From Mycolicibacterium sphagni (lineage in GTDB: Bacteria; Actinomycetota; Actinomycetes; Mycobacteriales; Mycobacteriaceae), in contig NZ_VBSB01000036.1 in the NCBI RefSeq assembly GCF_013337765.1, positions 124,001-188,000 of the forward strand: DNA of 64,000 nucleotides, in the 5' to 3' direction. Every line of letters begins with the position of its first letter. Position 1 is the stretch's first letter. Positions 24,857 to 32,953 of this stretch are shown here, one piece after another. The notes under the pieces were generated by a model that made no database searches, had not been told where the DNA came from, and was given only the letters and a program-made list of their open reading frames with translations. Position numbers and translations under genes: made by a program.

Positions 24857-26749
24857 ATGCTGCGGGCCCTTGCGGTGCTGTCCTCGCTGGCACTTGTGCT
24901 GACGGCATGCGGTGGGCCCGGCACACCCGCGGCAGACTCGAAGTGGCCGCCGTCGACTGGCCGCGGCCCGTGCGCGGTCACCAAGCAGACCGACGTCGTT
25001 GCAACGATGCGCGACGGCACCATCCTGCGCGCCGACGTCTACCGGCCGGACACCTCCGACGCTGTCCCGGTGATCCTGATGCGCACCCAGTACGGTAAGT
25101 CGGGCGCGCAGGTCCAGCCGGCGCGCTACCAAAGCCCCGACTGGTTCGCGTCGCATTGCTATCTCGTTGTCATACAAGATATCCGGGGCCAGGGCACATC
25201 GCAGGGAATGTTCAGCGAGTTCACCCATGACGGCGACGACGGCTACGACTCGGTCGAGTGGGCCGCGGCCCTGCCCGGGTCCAACGGCAAGGTCGGCATG
25301 TACGGCTCGTCGTATGTCGGCGCGACGCAGTGGCTGGCCGCGACCACCGCTCCCCCGCATCTGGTCACCATCGTGCCGGCCAACACCGCCTCGGACTACT
25401 TCGACGGCTGGATGTACGAGGGCGGTCAGTTCCGCCTGGCGTTCGTCCTGCCGTGGGCGATCGGCCTGGCAACCAGCGCGGCTACCAATCGGCGCGACGA
25501 CGCCACCGCGGCCGCCCTGGAATCGGCCGCGGCCGACCCCACCCGGTGGCTGGCCTTCCGGCCCTACCGTGCGCTTCCGCCCCTACAGCCGACCAATCCG
25601 GCTGTGGCGCCGTGGTATTTCGACTGGATCGCCCATTCGTCACGTGACAGCTTTTGGCAGCAGTGGAGCATCCGTGACCGCCACCCGTCGGTGCGGGTGC
25701 CGGTGCTTGATGTCGAGGGATGGTACGACGCGTTCCTCGCGGGCGGGATCGAGAACTTCACCGGGATGGTGAAGTCGGCCGGCACGCCTGCGGCCCGCGC
25801 CAACCAGCGGCTGGTCATCGGCCCGTGGGATCACGTCGACTGGGGCCGGCGCGGTTCCGAGCCGGCGCCGCTGCTGAAGGACATCGGCAGCGTGGGAGAG
25901 AGCCCGATCAACGAGCTGATGCTGGCGTGGTACGACCACTTCCTCAAGGGCATGAACAATGGCGTCAACGGGTCCTCCGGCGGTACGCCGCGGGTGGACT
26001 ACTTCGTGATGGGTGCCAACACGTGGAAGACGGCCGACAGCTGGCCACTGCCCCAGACCCGGTGGACGAGATACTTCCTGTCCGGCGATGGCGGGATGGA
26101 CTCGCGCAGCGGCACTTTGAGTACGGTGGCGCCCGCTGGCGATCAGGCGCCGGACCGCTATCTCTACGACCCGACCGATCCCGCTCCCAGCGTGGGCGGG
26201 CATTCGTGTTGCGGCGCCCGATCAGGTCCGCAGGGTCCCTACGACCAGACTCCGGTGGAGCAGCGTTCCGACGTCCTGGTGTACAGCAGCGATCCGCTCC
26301 CGTCAGACACCGAGGTGACCGGACCCACGACCGTCGATCTGTGGGCGTCGTCGTCGGCGATCGACACCGACTTCACCGCGAAGCTGATCGTGGTCAAGCC
26401 CGATGGTGACGCGATCAACCTCAACAACGGGATTCTGCGGACAGCGTTTCGCGATTCCTTGTCCGAGCCGCGCCCGGGCGTTCCGAATCAGCCCTACGAG
26501 TACCACATCGCGATCTGGCCGACGAGCTTTCTGTTCCGCGCTGGTGATCGGATCCGGCTGGAGATCTCCAGCAGCGACTTCCCGCAGCTTGCGCCCAACC
26601 CGAATACCGGTGAACCGTTCGGGCAGAGCACCGAGACCGTGCCGGCAACGCAGACGATCCTGCACGATGCCGCGCACCCGTCGGCGATAGTCATTCCGGT
26701 GATTCCGGCAAGTGGCCAGGGATCCGACCGATTCCCCATGACCCACTGA
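24857..26749 (+). CDS. CocE/NonD-family serine hydrolase, lipoprotein
   Basis: A 630-residue exported hydrolase with a lipobox (LVLTAC) in the first 20 residues, so it is probably anchored to the outer face of the membrane. The alpha/beta-hydrolase core (residues about 45-370) shows MRDGTILRADVYRP, the acid/turn DIRGQGTSQG and the nucleophile elbow YGSSYVGA. A C-terminal jelly-roll domain (about 400-630) completes the X-Pro dipeptidyl-peptidase/cocaine-esterase layout. The ATG is adjacent to the flippase-like gene stop, implying co-expression. Substrate (ester or peptide) unknown. Confidence 0.9.
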   Translation: MLRALAVLSSLALVLTACGGPGTPAADSKWPPSTGRGPCAVTKQTDVVATMRDGTILRADVYRPDTSDAVPVILMRTQYGKSGAQVQPARYQSPDWFASHCYLVVIQDIRGQGTSQGMFSEFTHDGDDGYDSVEWAAALPGSNGKVGMYGSSYVGATQWLAATTAPPHLVTIVPANTASDYFDGWMYEGGQFRLAFVLPWAIGLATSAATNRRDDATAAALESAAADPTRWLAFRPYRALPPLQPTNPAVAPWYFDWIAHSSRDSFWQQWSIRDRHPSVRVPVLDVEGWYDAFLAGGIENFTGMVKSAGTPAARANQRLVIGPWDHVDWGRRGSEPAPLLKDIGSVGESPINELMLAWYDHFLKGMNNGVNGSSGGTPRVDYFVMGANTWKTADSWPLPQTRWTRYFLSGDGGMDSRSGTLSTVAPAGDQAPDRYLYDPTDPAPSVGGHSCCGARSGPQGPYDQTPVEQRSDVLVYSSDPLPSDTEVTGPTTVDLWASSSAIDTDFTAKLIVVKPDGDAINLNNGILRTAFRDSLSEPRPGVPNQPYEYHIAIWPTSFLFRAGDRIRLEISSSDFPQLAPNPNTGEPFGQSTETVPATQTILHDAAHPSAIVIPVIPASGQGSDRFPMTH

Positions 26750-26873
26750 AGCGAGCGCGGACAGCACGCGACCCGCTCGATTTCATAAATGGTTGCTCAC
26801 GCGAGGGTCAATCCCTGGCGGTGGCCTAAGACGCGACAAGCGATCGGATCGACCGCCGGGCGAACTGGGGCAG

Positions 26874-27035
26874 TTAGCGGGGCCGAACCGCGTCGGCGGC
26901 AGCGCCGATGAACACGGCGTAGGCGGCCGACATTGCGATCTGATCGATCATCTCGGCATCTCCACCGAGCTCACGAATCTGGTCGGCAATCGCGTAGCGG
27001 ATCAGATCAACCGACGTCATGATGGAATCGCTCAT
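26874..27035 (-). CDS. Probable microprotein, 53 residues
   Basis: A short ORF with protein-like composition: MSDSIMTSVDLIRYAIADQI, then RELGGDAEMIDQIAMSAAYA, then VFIGAAADAVRPR. It is predicted to be helical, with repeating acidic/hydrophobic spacing. The ATG follows GAGAGCGAGTGGCTACAACG. It lies 25 bases downstream of a second tiny ORF on the same strand, so the two form a small bicistron. No known family. Without homologues this stays tentative, but it is more convincing than the other reading frames here. Confidence 0.55.
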   Translation of the reverse strand: MSDSIMTSVDLIRYAIADQIRELGGDAEMIDQIAMSAAYAVFIGAAADAVRPR

Positions 27036-27060
27036 CGTTGTAGCCACTCGCTCTCGGTGC

Positions 27061-27144
27061 TCATTCGCTTTCGGCTGTCAGGCAGAGCCACAATGCCGCC
27101 GCTACAAAGAACGCGACGTATATAACTTTGCCCAACTCGATCAC
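27061..27144 (-). CDS. Probable 27-residue single-span membrane peptide
   Basis: The ORF starts with GTG, reads MIELGKVIYVAFFVAAALWL and ends CLTAESE. It is a classic one-span topology: charged N-terminus, about 17 hydrophobic residues and an acidic tail. GGAG lies about seven bases upstream of the GTG. The upstream DNA is unusually AT-rich and contains TANNNT elements, giving a plausible promoter around 27190-27215. It is followed by the 53-residue ORF. Membrane microproteins of this kind often modulate a membrane complex; the partner is unknown. Confidence 0.5.
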   Translation of the reverse strand: MIELGKVIYVAFFVAAALWLCLTAESE

Positions 27145-27290
27145 CGTAGCTCCGATCTCGCACAAGTACCTGAGACCGACCTTAGAGTTCTAATGTTAGA
27201 TTAGCTATCAGATTTGCAGAGTCGTGATAGTGAGATCCTGCCAGCGCGGCGGAGATAGTGACGCAGGTCACGTATGTCGAACAACATACG
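27145..27290. other. Intergenic region with AT-rich promoter-like block and a palindrome
   Basis: The stretch 27180-27215 is markedly AT-rich for this genome and contains CTAATGTTAGATTAG, with inverted ends CTAAT/ATTAG. At 27271-27290 the arms CGTATGT and ACATACG form a 7-bp inverted repeat around six bases, a possible operator or short terminator. I see no gene here. Confidence 0.45.
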
Positions 27291-27640
27291 CTACCGCGAA
27301 AGGATTGCCCCCGAAGCCCCAGGAGGCGCGCCGTAAACCTGGGCGATGCCGACTGGAGGGTCGGCTGGAACCTGGCGCTCGCAGGCCCGACCGCGCAGTC
27401 ACCGGACCAACTGATGGACCTGTCGCACCCCGACGCACCGATGGGTTCGTCGTTGGCGATCAGGCTCCCGTTGGTGTTGACCGGCAGTGAGCCCCCGATT
27501 CTGGTGGCGCCCTCGCCAACCGATTTCTCCTGCTCCCCGTGCGCGCAGAGCCCGGCCTCGCCATGTGGATGACCTCGGCCCCGGCGTCGGTGTCCTGCAA
27601 CTCGACGATGTCGTCATCTTCGGAGGGACTCGGCGCCTGG
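27291..27640 (-). pseudogene. Thiolase (acetyl-CoA acetyltransferase) remnant
   Basis: Three reading frames in succession spell the C-terminal third of a lipid-transfer-type thiolase. Frame one gives DDIVELQDTDAGAEVIHMA, frame two EAGLCAHGEQEKSVGEGATR then IGGSLPVNTNGSLIANDEP and IGASG, frame three RQVHQLVR, a TGA stop, then LRGRACERQVPADPPVGIAQ and VYGAPPGASGAILSR. One-base deletions near 27558 and 27428 and the in-frame TGA at 27399-27401 inactivate it, and the first two thirds are missing. A decayed copy is the only reading I find that unites the frames. Confidence 0.75.
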
Positions 27641-27767
27641 CATAGCCCCAATACCCTTAGAGCACAACAGTATTCATCATTTCTGCGGTCCAAGTGACCT
27701 ACGACAACGCATCAACGGTTGCGCGGCAGCCGAATCCGGATCGACCAGCGTCGGACGAGCGGACGGA

Positions 27768-28115
27768 TTAGCCCTGCGGCGCTACGCAGAACGCGTTCCC
27801 CTCGGGGTCAGCGAGCACCACCCAGCCGAAGTCACCGAAGCTGTTGCGGGCGGTTTCGGTGGCGCCCAGCTCGACCAGTCGCGCGACCTCCCCCTCGACG
27901 TCATCGGTGGAGAAGTCGAGGTGCACCTTGTTCTTTCCCGGCGTCGGATCCTCCACCTGCTGGAACGCCAGACCCGGACCCTCGGGACGGCTGACAACAA
28001 CGAAGAAGGGTGGGGCAATGGGATTCACCTGGCCGTCGAGGGCACGTGCCCACCACGCGGCCAGGCCTTCAGGATCAGTGGTGTCGAACGTGATGTTCTC
28101 GGTCTTGAGTGCCAT
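27768..28115 (-). CDS. VOC-family (glyoxalase-like) protein
   Basis: A 115-residue single-domain vicinal-oxygen-chelate protein. It starts with KTENITFDTTDPEGLAAWW and has the second half HLDFSTDDVEGEVARLVELGA ending in VLADPEGNAFCVAP. The motif resembles the uncharacterised VOC subgroup that often lacks one metal ligand. Dimeric, cytosolic, substrate unknown. Length is normal. It follows the universal stress protein on the same strand with a 33-base gap. Confidence 0.9.
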   Translation of the reverse strand: MALKTENITFDTTDPEGLAAWWARALDGQVNPIAPPFFVVVSRPEGPGLAFQQVEDPTPGKNKVHLDFSTDDVEGEVARLVELGATETARNSFGDFGWVVLADPEGNAFCVAPQG

Positions 28116-28148
28116 GGTCCGACGCTAGCCCTGGCCTACGACACATCT

Positions 28149-29042
28149 CTACCGAACCACCAGCACCGGGCATTCGGCGTGATGGATCAGGTTCTGGCTG
28201 ACTGAGCCGAAGAGCGAGTCGGCGAGCTTCCCGCGGCCGTGGCTGCCGACGACCACCAGCTGGGCCTCCCGGGACAGATCGGTGAGCCCCTTTGCTGGGC
28301 TGATGTCCTGAAAGACCTTGCTCACGTGGGCATTCCGGTACTTACTGGCGAACGGTTCGACCAACTCGTCCATCCGTTGACGCTGCTGGGTCTGCAACAC
28401 ATCGAGCAGCTGCCAGTCCATTGGCCCTTCGCCGCCGAGGTCGCCCATGCCGACCGCCGCACCGATCTCCCACATATGCACCACCGTCAGCGGTGCATGC
28501 AGCGTGCCAGCGATGTCGAAAGCCTCTGCGAGCGCGCGGGTCGACTGTTCCGACTCATCGACACCAACGACGACGGGCAGCGGCTTGCCCGTACGCTTGG
28601 CAACCGGTTGCCGCCAGATGACGACGGGGCAGAGCGCCCGATGGGCGATACGGACGGCGTGGCTGCCCAACGCGCGATGGTCTGCCGCAGCCGCGCCCAC
28701 CACAAGGAGCCGGGCATCATCCGAGGCATCCACCAGTGTCGTCGCGACCGAACCTTTGACGGCTGTCGTATGGATCGCAACATCTGGATACGTCGACCGC
28801 ACGGCTGTCTCCGCCGCGACGAGCACCCCGTCTGCGTGGGTGCTTCCGTCGAGTTCGGCGGGGGCGTCAGCGCTGGCGAAATCCCAGTGCAGCTTTGGGA
28901 TCGCATGCAGGAGTGTCAGCGGAAGCGCGTGTCTGGTCGCGAACTCCGCGGCCCACCGGGCAGCACCGAGCGCGGTGTCCGATCCGTCGATACCCACGAC
29001 AACAGTTGACTGGCTGGCCGGCTGGTTAGCTGCGGTAGTCAT
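28149..29042 (-). CDS. Tandem-domain universal stress protein
   Basis: A 297-residue protein with two UspA domains (about 13-145 and 155-297). Both begin with VVVGIDGS / VVVGVDES. The ATP-binding signature G2xG9xGS is complete in the second domain (GSHGRGKLADSLFGSVS) but altered in the first (GAAAADHRALGSHAV). This is a common mycobacterial type linked to hypoxia, dormancy or nutrient stress and likely binds ATP or another nucleotide. No DosR-like box was confidently found upstream. Cytosolic. Confidence 0.92.
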   Translation of the reverse strand: MTTAANQPASQSTVVVGIDGSDTALGAARWAAEFATRHALPLTLLHAIPKLHWDFASADAPAELDGSTHADGVLVAAETAVRSTYPDVAIHTTAVKGSVATTLVDASDDARLLVVGAAAADHRALGSHAVRIAHRALCPVVIWRQPVAKRTGKPLPVVVGVDESEQSTRALAEAFDIAGTLHAPLTVVHMWEIGAAVGMGDLGGEGPMDWQLLDVLQTQQRQRMDELVEPFASKYRNAHVSKVFQDISPAKGLTDLSREAQLVVVGSHGRGKLADSLFGSVSQNLIHHAECPVLVVR

Positions 29043-29140
29043 GCCCGAAGACTATTCGGCATCGGCTGGAAGGCCTCGAAGGGTCCGCTCGCATAGGTGA
29101 AATTCTGACAAATCGGAACCCATGACCCGAGAAAAAATTG

Positions 29141-29224
29141 TGCGGGCGGAGGGACTCGAACCCCCACGCTCTTTCGAACAATGGCACCTAAAGCCATGGC
29201 GTCTACCAATTCCGCCACGCCCGC
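29141..29224 (-). tRNA. tRNA-Leu(TAG)
   Basis: An 84-base tRNA with long variable arm on the minus strand. Acceptor arms GCGGGCG and CGCCCGC pair, the D-loop has TTGGTAGAC, the anticodon loop TTTAGGT between ATGGC and GCCAT gives anticodon TAG, and the T-arm contains GGTTCGAGTCC. The variable arm (TTGTTCGAAAGAGC region) is characteristic of Leu. CCA is not encoded. A run of six Ts lies just downstream and can terminate transcription. Confidence 0.97.
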
Positions 29225-29311
29225 AAGACGGCCAAGTCTACCGGCAACTCGACACCGGAATCTGTCGGTGGTCAGTCCTAGCGTTGATGTTGACGTGGAG
29301 AGGCCGACCCG

Positions 29312-30052
29312 ATGCGCACCTCTGAGGACTTCGAGACTGTGCGGCGACTCCTCGCCGCTGGTGTCAACGACTGCGAGATATCCCGGCGGACGGGCGTACC
29401 CCGACCGACGGTCAGAGACTGGCGCTGCCGACCGCCGGCGAAGATGCGCCGCCCGACTGCCGACGCGCCGTGCGGCGTCGTGCATGACTTCGCCGATCTA
29501 CCAGTGAAGGACTACTGCTATCTCTTCGGTCTGTATCTGGGGGACGGCTGCATCTCACGCATGAATCGGGTGTGGAAGCTCAGAATTTCCTTGGACAAGA
29601 AGTATCCGGGCATCATCGACGGCTGCCGCAGGGCCATCAACGCGGTGATGCCTAGACAGAATGCCTCGGTTGACTGGCAACCCCAAGGTTGCGCTGTCGT
29701 CGGCCTCTACTCCAAACACTGGCCATGCCTCTTCCCGCAACACGGCCCAGGCCTGAAACACCGACGGCTGATCACGTTGGAGCCGTGGCAAGAGCGGCTC
29801 GTCGAGCAGGCACCAGAAGACTTCATCCGAGGCCTGATCCACAGTGACGGGTGCCGCGTCATCGCCAACGACCGCGGCGTGACGAGTATCCGCTACCACT
29901 TCACCAACCACTCCGAAGACATCCTCGGCCTGTTCACCAGCACCCTCGATCAGCTGTGCATCCCATGGACCCGATCGACCAAATACGTCGTCTCGATCTA
30001 CCGCAAGGCCGCCACCGCGCGCCTCGACGAATTCATCGGTCCGAAGTGCTGA
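29312..30052 (+). CDS. HTH plus LAGLIDADG-like protein (possible homing endonuclease or regulator)
   Basis: A 246-residue protein. An N-terminal helix-turn-helix (about 18-38, CEISRRTGVPRPTVRDW) is followed by a domain with two LAGLIDADG-type repeats: residues 71-80 (LFGLYLGDGC) and 171-180 (FIRGLIHSDG). Both keep the acidic active-site-like residue at the end of the motif. It is freestanding, not inside an intron or intein. In actinobacteria such proteins can be endonucleases or domesticated DNA-binding regulators related to WhiA; both are open. It starts 87 bases after the end of the tRNA-Leu gene. Confidence 0.8.
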   Translation: MRTSEDFETVRRLLAAGVNDCEISRRTGVPRPTVRDWRCRPPAKMRRPTADAPCGVVHDFADLPVKDYCYLFGLYLGDGCISRMNRVWKLRISLDKKYPGIIDGCRRAINAVMPRQNASVDWQPQGCAVVGLYSKHWPCLFPQHGPGLKHRRLITLEPWQERLVEQAPEDFIRGLIHSDGCRVIANDRGVTSIRYHFTNHSEDILGLFTSTLDQLCIPWTRSTKYVVSIYRKAATARLDEFIGPKC

Positions 30053-30101
30053 GCGTCACGCACGCGTGAACCTATAACCGCTGGCACGGTACCGTCGTGG
30101 T

Positions 30102-30494
30102 GTGTCCACGACCCGCCGCCGCAGGTTCGCGCTGATCATCGGAGTGATCATCGCCGCCAGCGCCTGCCTAGCTCTGGGCTGGTGGCAGTGGAGCCGATTC
30201 GAGTCGAACTCGGGCACCTTCCAGAACCTGGGCTACGCGCTGCAGTGGCCGATGTTCGCCGCATTCTGCGTGTACGCCTACCGCAAGTTCATCCGCTACG
30301 AAGAAGCCCCGTCCGAGGCGGCGCCGACGGCTGACACAGTCACCGAAATCCCCGCCGGGCTGCTGCCCGAACGGCCAACGGCCAAGACCACTTCCGATGA
30401 GCTCGATCCCGCCCTGCGCGAATACAACGCCTACCTCGCCGAGCTGGCCAAGGCCGACAAGACCCACGAAGACCAGAACAGGACCACCGCATGA
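30102..30494 (+). CDS. Small membrane protein, LprD-like
   Basis: A 130-residue protein with an N-terminal span (about 10-27, ALIIGVIIAASACLALGW), a second hydrophobic stretch (about 42-60) and a cytoplasmic tail rich in Ala, Glu and Thr. It resembles, from memory, Rv1343c (LprD), including SACLALGWWQWSR, with Cys in place for possible lipidation though the lipobox is weak. Its stop overlaps the next start (ATGA). This gene pair begins the part that follows the M. tuberculosis gene order. Confidence 0.75.
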   Translation: MSTTRRRRFALIIGVIIAASACLALGWWQWSRFESNSGTFQNLGYALQWPMFAAFCVYAYRKFIRYEEAPSEAAPTADTVTEIPAGLLPERPTAKTTSDELDPALREYNAYLAELAKADKTHEDQNRTTA

Positions 30495-30850
30495 GTGCAC
30501 CCGAGTCACCCGAAGCCAACACCCAGGCGGGCGAGCCGAACGAGACGATCCGCAAAGCCCTTCTCGGCTACCGGGTGCTGGCGTGGACCACGGGCATCTG
30601 GCTGATCGCACTCTGCTACGAGATGGTGCTGAAGTACATCGTGAAGGTCGACGACCCGCCCAGCTGGATCGGCGTGGTGCACGGCTGGGTCTACTTCATC
30701 TATCTGATGTTCACCGCCAACCTCGCGGTGAAGGTGCGCTGGCCGATCGCCAAGACCATCGGTGTGCTCTTGGCCGGCACCATTCCGCTGCTGGGCATCC
30801 TCGTCGAGCAGGTTCAGACCCGGGAGCTCAAGACCCGTTTCAACCTCTGA
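30491..30850 (+). CDS. DUF3817 membrane protein, Rv1342c-like
   Basis: A 119-residue membrane protein with three spans: about 33-50 (TTGIWLIALCYEMVLKY), 62-80 (VVHGWVYFIYLMFTANLAV) and 88-106. The HGxxYxxYL motif marks the DUF3817 family, usually 100-130 residues, of unknown function. It overlaps the convergent MFS gene by 11 bases. A second DUF3817 paralogue lies at 53742-54116. Confidence 0.88.
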   Translation: MSAPESPEANTQAGEPNETIRKALLGYRVLAWTTGIWLIALCYEMVLKYIVKVDDPPSWIGVVHGWVYFIYLMFTANLAVKVRWPIAKTIGVLLAGTIPLLGILVEQVQTRELKTRFNL

Positions 30851-32294
30851 CCGGATCGCCCTCGAGCTCGAGCTCCTCGGGCGACCAATCCTCGTCTGCG
30901 CCGGCGGTGCCAGTCGGGATCGTCAGCGCAATGACCGCGGCCAGTGCCGCGATGCCTGCGGCGATGAGCAATGCGATCCGCAGGCCCTGCAGTGACGGCA
31001 TCACGTGCCCGGCGTAGGTGATCGTCATTGTCGCGAGCACCACGCCGATCACCGCGCTGGAGATCGACGTCCCCAACGACCTGGCGAGAGCGTTGATTCC
31101 GTTGGCGGCCGCGGTCTCGGATATCGGCACCGCCGCGTTGATGAGCGCCGGCAGCGATGAATACGCGAAACCCACCCCGAGGCTGATGGCGACGTTGACC
31201 ACCATCACGGCGGCCGGGCTGCCGAGCAACCACACCGCGCCCAGGTAAGCGGCCGCGATGATCGCAGCACCGCAGACCAAGGTAAACTTGGCGCCCCGGC
31301 GGCCCGCGATGCGCGCCGCAAGCGGGGACGCGAACATCATCGCCAGCCCGCCGGGCGCCATCCACAGACCCGCCTGCAACATCGACTGTCCCAAGCCGTA
31401 TCCGGTTCCCTTGGGCAGCTCGAGCACCTGCGGGGCGACCAAGGAGAGCGCGAACATCGAGAAGCACACCAAGATCGCCGCGATGTTGGTGGTCAAGACC
31501 GGTCGGCGGAGAGTCGTCCGCAGATCAACCATCGGCGCCGTGGTCCGAAACTGCCAGCGGGCGAAGATGGCGAACACCACGACCGAGACGACGAACAGCG
31601 ACACCGTCGTCGAACTCGTCCACCCCCAGGTCGAACCCTTCGAGATCGGCAGCAGCAGAGTTACCAACCCGGTGGTCAACAAGACGAAGCCCAGCGGGTC
31701 GAACCGGTCGGCCGAGGTGGCCGGAATGTTGGGCACCATGAAGTAGAACAGCAGCATCGCCATGATGCCGAGAACGCTTGCGCCCCAGAACAATGTGTGC
31801 CAATCAGCCTTTTGGGCGACCACCGCCGACAGCGGCAGTCCCAGCGCACCGCCGACCCCCAGCGACGAACTGATCAACCCCATCGCCGAGCCGACCCGGT
31901 CGGCCGGTATCGAGGCCCGCAGCACGCTGATGGCCAGCGGGATGATCGGGATACCGAAGCCCTGCAGTCCGCGGCCGACGATGAACGGCAACAGTGAGCT
32001 GGTCATCGCGGCAAGCAACGAGCCGACCGTCAAGGTGGCCGCGCAGACGATGAGCATCGGCTTGGGTCCGTACATGTCGCCGAGCCTGCCGAACACCGGG
32101 GTGGTCACCGCGGCGGTCAACAGCGTCACCGTGATCGCCCACGACGCATTGGCCGGGCTGGTGTGCAGCAGCGTCGGAAGTTCGGGAATCAGCGGGATCA
32201 TCAGCGTCTGCATCAGCGACACACTGATGCCGGCAGCCGCCAGCACGGCGATCAGAACACCGGGGTGCGCCGCCCGGACCGAGTGACGACCCAC
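30840..32294 (-). CDS. MFS transporter
   Basis: A 484-residue major-facilitator permease with about 12 to 14 hydrophobic segments. Motif A is visible as GRLGDMYGPKP after the second span, and the central region has the spacing of drug:proton antiporters of the DHA group. The substrate is not predictable. The start is a GTG; an ATG slightly upstream is in another frame. It is an insertion relative to the M. tuberculosis order, sitting between the DUF3817 protein and rdgB. The C-terminal tail is acidic (DEDWSPEELELEG). Confidence 0.9.
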   Translation of the reverse strand: MGRHSVRAAHPGVLIAVLAAAGISVSLMQTLMIPLIPELPTLLHTSPANASWAITVTLLTAAVTTPVFGRLGDMYGPKPMLIVCAATLTVGSLLAAMTSSLLPFIVGRGLQGFGIPIIPLAISVLRASIPADRVGSAMGLISSSLGVGGALGLPLSAVVAQKADWHTLFWGASVLGIMAMLLFYFMVPNIPATSADRFDPLGFVLLTTGLVTLLLPISKGSTWGWTSSTTVSLFVVSVVVFAIFARWQFRTTAPMVDLRTTLRRPVLTTNIAAILVCFSMFALSLVAPQVLELPKGTGYGLGQSMLQAGLWMAPGGLAMMFASPLAARIAGRRGAKFTLVCGAAIIAAAYLGAVWLLGSPAAVMVVNVAISLGVGFAYSSLPALINAAVPISETAAANGINALARSLGTSISSAVIGVVLATMTITYAGHVMPSLQGLRIALLIAAGIAALAAVIALTIPTGTAGADEDWSPEELELEGDPVRG

Positions 32295-32341
32295 CCGAGC
32301 ATCATGACACAGTTAGATGCGCTAGAAAAATTTGCTGATAC

Positions 32342-32953
32342 TCAGCTGACCAGCGCACGCAGCGCCGGGACCAGCAGCGTGAGCGCCCGGCCGCGATGCG
32401 ACGCCGCGTCCTTCTCCTCCGGACTGAGCTGCGCGGCGCTGCGGGTCTCCCCCTCCGGCACGAACAGCGGGTCATAGCCGAAACCGCCGACGCCGCGTGG
32501 CTCCCGGGTGATCACCCCGGGCCACTCGCCGCGGACCACCGCGCAGTCCTCGGTACCAGGTCCGTAGACCAGTGCGCACGCCGACACGAACGCCGCCGAA
32601 CGCCGCTCGTCGGGGACGTCACGCAACTGGGCCAGCAGCAGGTCGTTGTTCGCTGCATCAGCACCGTGCACGCCGGCCCACCGGGCCGAGAGCACACCCG
32701 GCATTCCGTTGAGGGCGGCGACCGCGATCCCCGAGTCGTCGGCGACCGTCGGCAAGCCGGTGGCGGCATAGCCGTCGCGCGCCTTGGCCACCGCGTTCTC
32801 CTCGAAGGTGGCGCCGGTTTCGGGAGCCTCGGCGAAGGGCGGCACGTCGTCCAGTGACACCAGCTTCAGCCCGGACACCCCGGCCGCGTCGAGCACCCGG
32901 CGCAGCTCCGCCAGCTTCTTGGCGTTGCGGCTGGCGACCAGCAGTCGAGTCAG
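32342..32953 (-). CDS. rdgB: Non-canonical purine NTP pyrophosphatase, CTG start proposed
   Basis: A 203-residue HAM1/RdgB enzyme that hydrolyses dITP, XTP and ITP to monophosphates, keeping deaminated bases out of nucleic acid. Motifs: LLVASRNAKKLAELRR, TFEENAVAKA, VADDSGIAVAALNGMPGVLS, FGYDPLF and the C-terminal SHRG. No ATG, GTG or TTG occurs near the expected start; a CTG at 32951-32953 overlaps the rph stop (CTGA), just like ATGA or GTGA couplings, and gives the family length. The alternative longer reading frame to 33253 runs inside rph and is rejected. Confidence 0.9.
   Translation of the reverse strand: MTRLLVASRNAKKLAELRRVLDAAGVSGLKLVSLDDVPPFAEAPETGATFEENAVAKARDGYAATGLPTVADDSGIAVAALNGMPGVLSARWAGVHGADAANNDLLLAQLRDVPDERRSAAFVSACALVYGPGTEDCAVVRGEWPGVITREPRGVGGFGYDPLFVPEGETRSAAQLSPEEKDAASHRGRALTLLVPALRALVS

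Noticed and set aside
27224..27572. Plus-strand frames of 88 and 104 codons
   Set aside because: They are antisense to the thiolase remnant and have no protein-like signature.
29312..30052. LAGLIDADG gene as an intein or intron-encoded enzyme
   Set aside because: No flanking extein or intron ends, and the adjacent tRNA-Leu gene is intact.
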